Source of the DNA: Cricetomys ansorgei
Taxonomy: Eukaryota > Chordata > Mammalia > Rodentia > Nesomyidae
DNA: 64,000 bases
NCBI GenBank assembly: GCA_026225945.1
Contig: JAMJFZ010003581.1
Location: 9,461,001-9,525,000 of the forward strand
Reading direction: 5' to 3'
Below are positions 54,785 to 64,000 of the stretch, piece after piece. Position numbers and translations under genes: made by a program. The first letter of the stretch is position 1, and each line of letters begins with the position of its first letter. The notes below the pieces were generated by a model that worked only from the letters and a program-made list of their open reading frames with translations, did no database searches and was not told the origin of the DNA.

Positions 54785-55435
54785 GAATTCTAGAAGGTTA
54801 TCTGTCTTTCTTTTAGAGATATCTTAGGCACAGTAACTGAAATTTAAAGCATAACTTTTGCTCTTACAATGAGCCTGCAGACTTCAGCAGAGGGAACATC
54901 TTCAACTGTTGGCTTGACCCCCCATTGCTTCATCCTCTGAAGTTTTATCATAATCAACGCTCCTCCTTCCAAAGGTCTATTTGCAGGTAACCTCATACCT
55001 TGACTCACCCCACAACCCTTCACCAGCCAAGTTATGTCACTTTTACCGTGAGGGATTTACATTTATAAAGCAGGCCTTTTCAGCAATAGAAATCACACAT
55101 CCTGCCAGCATCTCAGGCTGCCAGCACAGTGGGTATCTTTAAAGGTATGGGGGAACACACACAGCAGTCAGTAAATACAATATCTGGAGATATGTTCAAA
55201 TATTCCCCAACAAATGACCATTGAGATGCCCCATCATGGATGAAGGATCACAGTGGATTGCAAGGTGGATAGATTTATTCATCTCTGCCTCCTGACAACT
55301 TGTAAGCAAGTTCCTCAACTCATGACAGTTTGGTTGACTGTGAAAATAGATCAGGCAAGCAAGCAAACAGTTAACCAGCATTCCCCTTGTCTATTTCACT
55401 GGGGTGTAAATTTATTTTTAGGCGGCTGGAGAGAT
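54785..55435. other. Intergenic DNA, weak repeat signal
   Basis: 55190-55340 resembles the inner part of the fold-back repeat family in reverse; the rest is unassigned. Confidence 0.3.
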
Positions 55436-55447
55436 GGTGTCGTATTG

Positions 55448-55919
55448 CTGTTGTTCTGTTGCTGAGAAGAGACACTATGAGCAAGGCAACTTATAAGAGG
55501 AAGCATTTAATCGGGTGTTTGCCTACAGATGGGTTAGTCCATGATCACCGTGGGGCGGGGGAGCACGGCAGCAGGTAGGCAGGCATGGCGCTGGAGCAGT
55601 AGCTGAGAACTTACATCCGATCCACAGGTAAGTAGCAGTGAGAAGGAGGTGGAGCGACTAGGCCTGGTTTTGAAACCTTTGAGGTTTCAAAAGCCCTCAC
55701 CAGAGGGTCTCTCTCTGTCTCTCTCTCTTTCTTCCTCTCCCTCCCTCCCCCTCGTGTGGATCAGGATGTAAAGCTCTCAGCTATTGCTCTAATGCCATGC
55801 CTATATTCTTCCTGCCATGATGACTAAACCTCTAAAACTGTAAGCGAGGATCCAGCAGAATGCTTCTTTTTATAGGAGTTACCTTGGTCAATGGTATCTC
55901 TTCACAGCAAAAGAACAGT
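55448..55919. repeat. Fold-back repeat with about 58-bp inverted ends
   Basis: The left arm (55448-55504) begins TGTTCTGTTGCTGAGAAGAG. The right arm (55861-55919) read in reverse begins TGTTCTTTTGCTGTGAAGAG and continues in parallel to 'aagca'. The interior contains a CT-rich stretch at 55707-55750. It is non-coding, most easily a non-autonomous DNA element. Left ends resemble those of family X. Confidence 0.75.
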
Positions 55920-55989
55920 GACTAAGACAACTTCCTAAACAGTCCACCAGCTAGGAACCAAATGGGGGTCATTTTCATTCAAACTACCA

Positions 55990-56135
55990 CAGAAGGCTCA
56001 TTGGTTAAGAGCACTTGGTGTTCTTGGAAGGGACTTGAGTTCAGTTCCCAGTACCCAGATTAGGCTACTTAGAATTGCCTTTAACTCCAGCTCTAGGGGA
56101 TCTGACATCCTCTTCTGGCCTCTTTAGGCAACCCC
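55990..56135 (+). repeat. B2 SINE, 5'-truncated
   Basis: 'aaggctcattggttaagagc', 'ttgagttcagttcccagtac', 'tttaactccagctctagggg'. Confidence 0.88.
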
Positions 56136-56159
56136 TATACACACACATACACACACAGT

Positions 56160-56290
56160 GTGCATGTGAAGATCAGGGGACAGCTTAGTCTCTCTCTCTT
56201 CCCACCGTGTAGGTCCCGGGATTAGACTGGTTATCAGGTTTGGGCAGCAAGCAGCTTTACCCGCTGAGTCACCCTGCTGGTCCTCGTTGG
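56160..56290 (-). repeat. B3/B2-group SINE fragment
   Basis: 'gtaggtcccgggattagact' and 'cgctgagtcaccctgctggt', reverse-oriented. Confidence 0.65.
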
Positions 56291-56404
56291 ATTTTTTCAA
56301 AGTAAAAAGACTGAACATTTATGGAAATCCCTGGCCAGGTGTCCAGGACACTGTAGGTCCTCAACAAACACTAGCTTCCTCCCTATAAAACCAAGCAACA
56401 TCAT

Positions 56405-56474
56405 GCCTCCCTGGAGGCCAGGGTCCTTCATAGAGAGTTCCAAGTCAGCCAGAGCTACAAAGTGAGACTAGGGA
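56405..56474 (+). repeat. B1 SINE 3' end
   Basis: 'gagttccaagtcagccagag' then 'ctacaaagtgagact' is the B1 3' end; its A-tail has turned into the adjoining GAAA array. Confidence 0.75.
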
Positions 56475-56477
56475 GAG

Positions 56478-56551
<74 letters not shown>

Positions 56552-56713
56552 GAAGGAAGGAAGGAAGGAAGGAAGGAAGGGAGAAAGAAAGAAGGAAAGG
56601 AAAAAAGGGAAAAGAAAAGAAAAGAGAAGAGAAGAGAAGAGAAGAGAAGAGAAGAGAAGAGAAGGGAAGAGAAGAGAAGAGAAGAGAAAAGAATCCTCCA
56701 GAAAGGATCTTCC

Positions 56714-56744
<31 letters not shown>
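56475..56744. repeat. (GAAA)n(GGAA)n(AGAAG)n array ending in poly(T)
   Basis: About 215 bases of uninterrupted purine on the + strand: some 18 GAAA units, about 8 GGAA units, mixed units and about 14 GAAGA-type units. After a short break comes a run of nearly 30 T. Lys/Glu-rich frames are artefacts. Confidence 0.95.
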
Positions 56745-57104
56745 CTTGAGTCAAGGTCTCTAACCAAACCCCAGCACCAATCTCTGAGGTATTAACATGA
56801 GGTTTAGTTTGAATAGAGGGCAAGAGGGGGTGGAAAAGGCAGTCTGCCAAGGTGCCATTCCGCCCACCATCATTGTCTGGGCTTCTTACAACGTAACCTG
56901 GCAAATGATGTAACTGTGTGGAGTCTCCTCCTGGGAGACAAATCCCTTCTCTGAGAGCTGGTACTAAGGCTTCAGCTTCTTCCTTCTTCCACCATGAGGT
57001 TCCAGGGGCAATTCCAATTTCTTGGGAGGCCATTGTTTCAATAGTTGAAGGAAGGAGTACGAGTGTCTCTTTAGAATGTCTTCATTCCTATTAGAACAGT
57101 TACA

Positions 57105-57228
57105 GGCAGGGGGGAGGAGGGAGGGAGAAGAAGGACTGAAGGAGAGAGAGAGAGGGAGAGGGGAAGAACTGGGACTTAGGAAGGGAGAAAGGAAGGAGGG
57201 AGGGAGGGAGAAGAGGCTTGGGGAGGGA
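57105..57228. repeat. GA-rich tract
   Basis: Almost all purine, GGGAGG and GAAGG units. Confidence 0.88.
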
Positions 57229-57229
57229 A

Positions 57230-57635
57230 ACAGGTTTTCCTGCCCTTCCCTGGGCCTCATCTTCCACGTCAGGACGATGTGTACACCCCTACGTGCGGCT
57301 CTAGTTCTGACAGACTGTTTATCACGTGTTCTGTCTGGTTCCCCAGAGCCCAACTCCTCAGGGCAATTTTGAGACCAGATGCTTCCTCTGTAGGCAGTGA
57401 GTCTGAATCTCAAAAACCCCCAAACAAACTTTCAGTTTAAAAAAAATCAAAACCAAAACCAAAACAAAACAAAATAAAAACACCTGAGTGCCAGGGTTTT
57501 GAAATGCCCTCACAGGCTTGACCATTTAGTTCACAGGGGGTGGTGCTGGGGGCACCAGGGAATCTTTAGGAGTCACAGGAGGTGGGCCCTGCTTCTAGTC
57601 TGCCTTCGCTTCCTGTCTGTCTCTGTGGTCTGGTC
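57230..57635. other. Intergenic DNA, no feature recognised
   Basis: No exon or named repeat. An A-rich run with AAACAAAACC units lies at 57440-57480. Confidence 0.35.
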
Positions 57636-57639
57636 AGTG

Positions 57640-57780
57640 GCTTCACGATTCTGCGGCTATGCCTTTACTGCCATGATAGACTGGCACGGTGAACCTGAAT
57701 TCCCCTGAAATGGTGAACCCCAATAAACCTTTCCTCCCTTAAGGAGATTTTGTCACAGCAGTAAGAAAAGTAATATTGGA
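57640..57780 (-). repeat. Fold-back-type repeat, right end
   Basis: 'tgccatgatagactggcacg', 'ccaataaacctttcctccct' and 'ttttgtcacagcagtaagaa' match the right side of related repeats. Confidence 0.6.
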
Positions 57781-58104
57781 CATCCTCTTTAGAGAGAGAC
57801 AGAGACAGAGAAAGAAGCAGACATAGTTATTCTGGAGCATACACATTTTAGGAAGGAAAATGAAGGATACAGTTCTCTCTGGGTGACCCCCAGGCTCTAG
57901 CTCCCAAGGAGTGTCCGCTACCCCGTCGCTCTTCAGCAGAAGGGCTCTTTGCACACGTTGTCAGAACCACATAGACAAGTGGAAGTGTCCACAGAGAACA
58001 CAGCATTCATGGAGCCAATGTAGTCTTCTTGAAGCATAATAAATAATGCTTGAAAAATAAGAAAGAGAACTTGTGAATTAAAAACATCAAGAAAAATTGG
58101 GTTG

Positions 58105-58325
58105 GAAGGACGGCCCAATCCCTCCACAATTAAGAGCATTGGCAGCTCTTGCAGAGGACCTGGGCTCAGTTCCCAGCACCCATGTGGCAACTCCCAACAA
58201 TCTGTAACTCCAGTTCCAAAGAATCAGATACTCTCTCCTGACCTCTGTGTATACTGCATATACACGCAGTGCACTTACATAAAGGCAAAACACTCATACA
58301 CATAAAATAAAGATAATACAACTCT
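58105..58325 (+). repeat. B2 SINE
   Basis: 'cacaattaagagcattggca', 'gaggacctgggctcagttcc', 'ctgtaactccagttccaaag', tail with AATAAA near 58305. Confidence 0.9.
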
Positions 58326-58354
58326 CTTAAAAAAGAAAGAACAGAAGAGAAAAG

Positions 58355-58555
58355 GACCAGGGCTGTAGCTCAGTTGGTAGAGAGCTCACTTAGCCTGCAG
58401 GAATCCCTGGGTTCCATCACCAGCACCATATAAAACCAGGCAGTGACACAGGTCGGGAAGTGTGGTTGAGAGGGTTGGAAGTTCAAGATCACCTTTGGCT
58501 ACATATCAAACTCGAGGTCCACCACCTGGGCTACATGTGACCTTGTCTCCAAAAG
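58355..58555 (+). repeat. B4-type SINE (ID-B1 fusion)
   Basis: An ID-like start ('ccagggctgtagctcagttg', 'ctgggttccatcaccagcac') is followed by B1-like sequence ending 'gaccttgtctccaaaagg'. Confidence 0.78.
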
Positions 58556-58890
58556 GAAAATGAAGAGTAATAATAACAGCAGGGATGGAAGAAGGATATG
58601 CAGAGATCCTAGAAGACAGCATACAATGAACAAAGAGATTAACGATGAGAAAGAGGAGTTGTGAACCCGGGGAAGGGTACCCGAGGAAGCAGGGATCCCT
58701 GCGGAGTAATGACTGTTACAGAAAAGCAGGAAGGGGAAGAACATGGTGGACCCACTCTGAAGAAAATCACGTTTCCCAGAACTGATGGGGGTGGGTGGAC
58801 AGTCTAGGCAGGACAAAGGCAAAAACAGGTCCAGTGGGTTTTCAGGGAAAAGGTTGTAGTATGGGAATCTGGGTCTCCTTAGAGCTGGAG

Positions 58891-58931
<41 letters not shown>
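58891..58931. repeat. (GT)n microsatellite
   Basis: About 20 GT units. Confidence 0.95.
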
Positions 58932-58932
<1 letters not shown>

Positions 58933-58998
58933 AGCCAAGATGGGGGAGTCTGATTGGAGTATCAGACGGCCTTGGTCCACAGAGAGACCTTGCTTTCC

Positions 58999-59050
58999 TT
59001 TATCTTTTCACATCTGTTATTTGGAAGACAAAGAAGATTATCCTTCCTCT
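58999..59050 (+). promoter_or_regulatory. GATA / E-box / ETS motif cluster upstream of Treml1
   Basis: TTATCT (GATA on the minus strand) at 59000-59005, CATCTG (E-box) at 59011-59016, GATTATC near 59036-59042 and TTCCTC (ETS) at about 59044, some 285-335 bases before the ATG. Treml1 is a platelet and megakaryocyte gene, where GATA1/TAL1/ETS control is typical. Function here is inferred; the motifs are short. Confidence 0.35.
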
Positions 59051-59332
59051 TTCTCTTGCTCTCTGGTAGCTGGGTCTTCTCACCTTGACCCCCTTTCGGT
59101 GGGGAGTCAAGCCCCTTTCTTCCAACCTCTTTCCCACCTGCCTACCAGACTCTCAGGGTCAATCCTTAGAGAAGCTCCCTGCTCCCAACCTTGGAGATTC
59201 CCACCAGTCCGACCCTGTGGGCCCCTACGGTCGCTGGAGAGCCCACGTGACTGTGTGAGACAGATGTTTCCTGGCCCCAGGGGCTGCAGCGGCAGTGGGG
59301 AGGCCACTCTCAGAACCGACATCTGCCCAGCC

Positions 59333-59375
59333 ATGGGCTGCTACGTGCTCCTGCTGCTGCTTGCGGGACTGGCAG
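59333..59375 (+). CDS. Treml1: Treml1 exon 1 (signal peptide)
   Basis: ATG in context CCAGCCATGG; phase 1 donor GTAAGG. Confidence 0.94.
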
Positions 59376-60226
59376 GTAAGGCGCCCATGGAGCCACACCT
59401 CCTTCCCTAGCCTTAAGTACCACAGCCGCCATATCTGCCCCCTGGGTCCCTGTGTGCCTATACCAGAGGGTGGGCTAGGAGCTACGCCTGCTTCTATCCA
59501 ACACTCATCGCCACCTCTCCTCTTCCTTCTCCAGGTCAAGGCTCAGCTGACAGCCATCCCGAGGCGCTGCAGGCCCCTGTGGGGTCATCCATTCTGGTAC
59601 AGTGCCACTACAGGCTCCAGGATGTAAGGGCTCGAAAGGTGTGGTGCCGCTTCTTGCAGCACAAGTGCCAGCCACTGGTGACCTCATCTGTGGACCGCAG
59701 AGACCCAGGAAACCGGCGCATATTCCTCACTGACCTGGGTGGGGGGCTCCTGCAGGTGGAAATGGTAACCCTGCAGGAGGAGGACACAGGGGAGTATGGC
59801 TGTGTGGTGGAGGGAGCTGCAGGGCCCCAGACCCTGCACACGGTCTCCCTACTTGTGCTTCCACCAGGTGAGTTGTCCTAAGCCACCCCTCCACCATCTC
59901 ACTCCACCCCCCACCCCGCAGTCAGAGAGATGATCTGTGATGGGGACTCCTGGGGCCTTTGGGGTGGGACCATCTTGGAAGGCACTGGCGGTGAGGGGGA
60001 ATCTCGTGGGCAGTTCTGAAGGCCTGAGTGCCAACGGAACTGTTTGGGAAGCTGGAGATAAGCAGCCCGCTTCCTCTCCCTCACAGTAGCTTCCGGTCCA
60101 GCATCTCCAAGGCCCTTGTGTCTTCCTCCAGCTTTCCCAAATTTGATGCTATCTTTGGCAGGACATTTTACTTTTTACTTTATGTGAATTTCAAACATGT
60201 TAATGGACATTAATTTTTGTGCCTTT

Positions 60227-60264
<38 letters not shown>

Positions 60265-62655
60265 CCATGTAGCACCTGTACAGCCCCAGAAGTTGGTACA
60301 GGACGTCTGCTCTGTCGCACTCCACCTTATTACCTTGAGACAGTGTCCCTCACTCAGCCTGAAGTTCACTGTTTCAGATAGACTGGCTGGCCAGATAGGG
60401 ATGTGCCTGTCTCTAGCCCCCAGCACTGGGGTTTCCTATCCAACACATTTACATGGGTTTTGGGGATTTCGACTCATGCTTGACCTCGGAGCCATTTCTC
60501 CTGGCCCTGCCTTCCTTTTGATGATTTAAAGTTGATAATTATCTTAACAGAGTTTGTGAGTCTTCGCTGAGCATTTAGTAAGTGCCTGGCCTAGAGGTGG
60601 GATCCACCAGCGCCTGGACTGGACTCCAACTTATTGGGGATTTGTTTTTCTTTTTTAGAAATCTCATTCTGTAGTCCAGACTGATCTGGGACCCAGTTAT
60701 GTAGCCCAGGCTATCCTCAAATTCATGATCCTTTGCCTCAGCCTCCTGAGTGTGGGGTTAATGCTGTGCCTGAGTCCATTTAGTTTTAAAAATCAGAGGA
60801 AATTTTAAATGTAATTAAAGGTTGGGTAGTGTTGGCAGACGCCTTTAATCCCAGCATTCTGGAGGCAGAGGCAGGAGAATCTCAGTGAGTTCGAGACCAG
60901 GCTGGTCTACAGAGCAAGTTCTAGCAGAGCTTACACAGGAAAACCCTGTCACAAAAAACAAAAAATCAAAAAAAAAAATGTAATTTAAAAATAGGTTGCT
61001 GGCGGTTTGGAGAGATGGCTCAGTGGCTAAAAGCAGTAGCTGCTCCTCTGAGGACCTGGATTCTATCTCCAGTACCCACATGGCAGCTCACCATCTTCTG
61101 AAACTCTAGTTCTAGGGGGTCCGTTGTCTTCTTGTCTCCTTGGGCACCAGGCACACACATGCTGAGTACGCACGTGCAGGTAAAACCATGCACGCACAGA
61201 AAATAAAATAATAAAAAATGAGTTTTAAAAGATCAGGTGCTGCAAAAAACTGCTCTGGAGGGAGAAGCCGGGAGCTGGCTGGTACTTTTCTAGATGACAG
61301 CACCTTTCATCTTTTGCCAACTATAACTTTGTGTCTAATCCCCTGATGAAAAATCAAAGTCACGCTTATCTCTTTGGTTATCCTGAATAAGTAAGAGGAA
61401 TGGATCAGATTGTTACGGAACTCCCCCTCGCGTTCACTCTACAACTGTTATTTAAGATTTCCCGTTCATTTATTTCTTAGTGTGTGTTCTTGCACGCGCA
61501 TCCGTGCATGCATGCCGTAGCGCACGCGTAAAGGTAAGAGGACAGTTGGTGAGAGTCGATCCTCTCCTTTCCCCATACCATGTGAGTCCTGGAGATCAAA
61601 CCCAGGTCCCCAGGCTTGGCAGCAAGCCCCTGTTTCTGATGAGTCATCTTGCCCGCCCATGGCTTTCGTTTTTGCATAATAAAGTAGATGCAGCCTAACT
61701 TGAATTATTCCCAGGATTTTTGTCCTTGACATGCTGAGGTCTAGTAACTCTGAGTCTTGTCTTGTTTTACTTCCTTCTCTCTTTTTTGTGCACCTGTGTC
61801 TACATTATGTTCTTGTGGATGTGCATGGGTGCACGTGGAGGACAGAGGTCGGGTGTTTTGCTCTCCACATTATTTTTGGAGACAGGGTGTCTCAATGAAC
61901 CCTGAACTTTACTAGGCTGGTGGATCACTGAGTCACGGGATCCTCCTGTCTCCACATCCTGTCCCCAGAGCTGGCATCATAGACATGCACTCTCTGCCTG
62001 GTTTTGTACACAAGTGCTAGGGACCAAATTCAGGTCTTCATGCTCCCGTGGCAGGCCCGTTCCCACTGAACCATCTCCCCGGCTCCTTTGCGCTTTATGG
62101 AGACAGTGTCTATGTTACCCTGGCTACCCTGAAACTCACAACAGAGACCAATATGGCCTCAAACTTGAACATATCCTCTCCCTCCTAATCACTGGGGTTA
62201 TAGGTGTGCTACACTACTCCTGGTACAGTTCCAGGTCCTAACACCCTAAAAGACAAATTGCAGTAAGACCCTCTGGCTGAGAAAAGGGAAAAGGGAGCGG
62301 GTACCCAGAGCTGCTCTCGTTACAGTGGGGCAGGTGCTGCACAGAAGGGATGCTCAGGCAGGTGGGTAAAGGATGGTGTCCAGGGAGGGGTGGCCTGTCC
62401 CTCAGGCAAGCAATAAGTTTCAGAAAGTGTCTGAGTTGCTTTTCTATTGGTGTGATGAGACATCATGACCAACGCAACTTACAGAAGAATTTACTGGGGT
62501 TTATATGAGTTATATGAGTTTATTAGGGATGTACCGTTTTCGAGGGTGAGTCCATGGCCATCATGGTGGGAAGCACGAGAGCAGACAGGCAGGCATGGTG
62601 CTGGAGTAGTAGCTGAGAGCTTACATCTGAACCGCAAGCAGGAGAGAAAGCAAGC

Positions 62656-62702
<47 letters not shown>

Positions 62703-64000
62703 CATTATAAATGGTATGGACTTTTGAAACCTCAAAGCCCACCACCACAGACACTCTCCAATTCCGGCAATTAAAGGTAAGTCCATTGTAGGAATGACAG
62801 AAGCCTTATCACATTGAAGTTCAGGTACCAGCTCGGCTCTAAGAAGGGTCCTTGACTTGCTTCCCATTAGTGTTGACCAGGGATCCCTTAAATCCCAAGA
62901 GCAGAGCTCCAGGTGGGGTCCTATCAGTCTGAAAATGGACTCACAGGGCTATGGTTGTATCGGGGAAGCCCTCATTGGAAATCCATGAGAGCCAAGAGCA
63001 AGTCGGTGTTGATGGCGGCACCAAGAAAACACACCTGGGATGGCAGGGAGATATAAGCAGATCACATAGTGCTGGCTGGCCCTAGTCTGAGTGACATGGA
63101 GAGACTGTCAGGTATGGATGGAGCTGGCAGAGATGAAGACATGCAGGGAGCCATGGGTGTGGAGGAGCTGGTGGGGGAGGGGAAATGGCTACGTTCACAG
63201 CCAAACAGATATCAAAGAGTGGAAGCTATTCCCTAGGCAACAGAACGGAGGAAGGGTTGTTCCCAGTCTGTCTGCCTTCCTCAAGGGCCTCTCTTTCCTC
63301 AGTTTCATTTTCCTGGCTCTTCGTATCCTAACAGGCCCTGGGAGCCGCTCCTCGGTGGCTATTCTCTCACTAAATGTCTCCCTCTGGCTCAGTTCCTGGC
63401 TCAGGAGAGGAAGAGGAAGTGGAGGAAGAGAAAAAGACCTATGGAACTGGAAGTGTGCCTGAGGACCCCTCCTTGGACCCTGCAGGAAGTGCTAGTCCGC
63501 AGCGTGAGAACAGGTGCCTATGACCGCGGTATGGGAGGCCGGGGCGCTGGGCGCAGATCCTGCAACTGGTCTAGATAAAATCAGATTGAGGACTGGGGAG
63601 ATGGCTCTGTGATTAAGAGCACTTGCTGCTCTTGCAGGGGTCAGAGTTCATTCCAGCAGCTCAGAACAGTTTGTATCTCCAGCTCCAGAGGATCCAGGAT
63701 CTTCAGGCCTATGCAGTCGCTTGCATGCATGCACATATATGTTCTCACATACACACGAAAATAAAATTTAAAAATCATCTCAAATAAAAGGAGGGTACAC
63801 TGCTAACTCACCCCACTCATGGAGAACTTCCCATCAGCAGACAGACCCACCTCTATCCATTTCATCAACTCTCCCTTCTCTCTGGTAGATCTCCAGCAAA
63901 GACACTGTGAAAAAAATGTGTCTCTCCTCTGTGCCATCCGGGCCTGCCCTTCTTCTATTCCCTCTCCTCTCAACCAGGGTTCCCAAAGAAAGTGGAAATT
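59333..64000 (+). CDS. Treml1: TREM-like transcript 1 (TLT-1), 5' part, cut by window edge
   Basis: Platelet alpha-granule and megakaryocyte receptor that binds fibrinogen and supports aggregation. Visible coding exons are 59333-59375, 59535-59867 and 63393-63513 (165 codons plus two bases); the membrane and ITIM-tail exons lie beyond the right edge. Residues 1-14 are a short signal peptide (MGCYVLLLLLAGLA). The Ig-V domain (about 20-125) shows LVQCHYRLQD, KVWCRFLQHKC and GEYGCVVEG. DLGGGLLQVEMVTLQEED matches mouse TLT-1 as remembered. Exon 3 is an acidic stalk (VPGSGEEEEVEEEKKTYGT). The signal peptide is short but ends LAGQGSADS as in mouse. The terminal 480 bases look intronic. Confidence 0.95.
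59535..59867 (+). CDS. Treml1: Treml1 exon 2 (Ig-V domain)
   Basis: A 333-nt phase 1-1 exon, acceptor TTCTCCAG and donor GTGAGT, holding the whole Ig-V domain with four family cysteines. Confidence 0.97.
60230..60263. repeat. (GT)n microsatellite
   Basis: About 16 GT units at the edge of a reverse B3. Confidence 0.93.
60265..60520 (-). repeat. B3 SINE
   Basis: 'ccttgagacagtgtccctca', 'tagactggctggccagatag', 'ccagcactggggtttcctat', 'ggagccatttctcctggccc'. Confidence 0.75.
60640..60775 (-). repeat. B1-like SINE, diverged
   Basis: 'gtagcccaggctatcctcaa' and 'ctcagcctcctgagtgtggg', reverse-oriented. Confidence 0.65.
60815..60980 (+). repeat. B1 SINE
   Basis: 'cctttaatcccagcattctg', 'ggcagaggcaggagaatctc', 'gagaccaggctggtctacag', poly(A) near 60970. 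Confidence 0.93.
61005..61220 (+). repeat. B2 SINE
   Basis: 'ggtttggagagatggctcag', 'gaggacctggattctatctc', 'ctgaaactctagttctaggg', tail AAATAAAATAATAAAAAAT. Confidence 0.92.
61440..61660 (-). repeat. B3/B2-group SINE
   Basis: 'gtgagtcctggagatcaaac', 'ccaggtccccaggcttggca', 'gatgagtcatcttgcccgcc', reverse-oriented. It includes a CpG-rich GCACGCGCATCCGTGCATGC stretch near 61493. Confidence 0.75.
61785..62085 (-). repeat. B3 SINE
   Basis: 'ggaggacagaggtcgggtgt', 'ttggagacagggtgtctcaa', 'accaaattcaggtcttcatg', 'gaaccatctccccggctcc'. Confidence 0.8.
62088..62225 (-). repeat. B1-like SINE, diverged
   Basis: 'ggagacagtgtctatgttac', 'ccaatatggcctcaaacttg', 'ctggggttataggtgtgcta'. Confidence 0.65.
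62435..62780 (+). repeat. Fold-back-type repeat, left half, with (GA)n
   Basis: Starts 'gcttttctattggtgtgatg' and 'agacatcatgaccaacgcaa', like the left arm of the repeat at 55448. It contains a (GA)n microsatellite of about 20 units at 62661-62700. Confidence 0.65.
62785..63390. other. Treml1 intron 2, distal part
   Basis: No repeat or extra exon recognised in this 600-base stretch before exon 3. Confidence 0.4.
63393..63513 (+). CDS. Treml1: Treml1 exon 3 (acidic stalk)
   Basis: Acceptor CTGGCTCAG. Encodes VPGSGEEEEVEEEKKTYGT, then VPEDPSLDPAGSASPQREN, and ends in a split codon before GTGCCT. It aligns with mouse VPGPREGEEAEEEKETYR as remembered. Confidence 0.92.
63588..63790 (+). repeat. 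B2 SINE
   Basis: 'gaggactggggagatggctc', 'tgattaagagcacttgctgc', 'gtatctccagctccagagga', tail AAATAAAATTTAAAAATC. Confidence 0.92.

Noticed and set aside
56455..57033. 192-codon antisense frame and Lys/Glu-rich plus frame
   Set aside because: Both are driven by the GAAA/GGAA array and poly(T).
63880..64000. Possible fourth Treml1 exon at the right edge
   Set aside because: The sequence after the TGGTAG does not encode the hydrophobic segment expected of the Treml1 membrane exon, so it is probably intron.

Overview
The window is nuclear DNA from a muroid rodent. The evidence is the dense mixture of rodent SINEs (B1, B2, B3, ID and ID-B1 fusions resembling B4), many (CA)n/(TG)n microsatellites, and a block of TREM-family immune receptor genes in the order remembered for mouse chromosome 17 (human 6p21.1). 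The Trem2 protein differs from the mouse and rat proteins as I remember them, so another muroid such as a cricetid (hamster, vole, deer mouse) is plausible. I cannot fix the species.

Layout, all genes on the + strand. 1-12.2 kb: repeat-rich flank with no coding exon seen. 12.2-20.9 kb: Treml2, five coding exons. 23.7-32.3 kb: a six-exon gene for an Ig-V receptor with a cytoplasmic tail carrying two ITIM-type motifs; I recognise the family but not a firm symbol. 32.3-46.7 kb: gene-free stretch of SINEs and simple repeats, including a 13-unit 19-bp minisatellite. 46.7-51.5 kb: Trem2, five coding exons, complete. 51.5-59.3 kb: gene-free, with DNA-transposon-like and fold-back repeats. 59.3-63.5 kb: the first three exons of Treml1, cut by the right edge before its membrane exon.

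All exon joins proposed here use GT-AG splice sites and keep frame: 969 nt (322 aa) for Treml2, 864 nt (287 aa) for the ITIM receptor and 711 nt (236 aa) for Trem2. The cluster mixes signalling types. Trem2 has the membrane lysine used for DAP12 pairing, the orphan gene and (from family knowledge) Treml1 carry inhibitory tails, and Treml2 has neither a charged membrane residue nor an obvious tyrosine motif.

Most notable: Trem2 encodes histidine at the position of human Arg62, where R62H is an Alzheimer-risk variant; a roughly 200-bp inverted copy of the Treml2 membrane exon, with a frameshift, sits in Treml2 intron 2; and the ITIM receptor lies directly between Treml2 and Trem2. Repeat names are by remembered consensus, without a database search.
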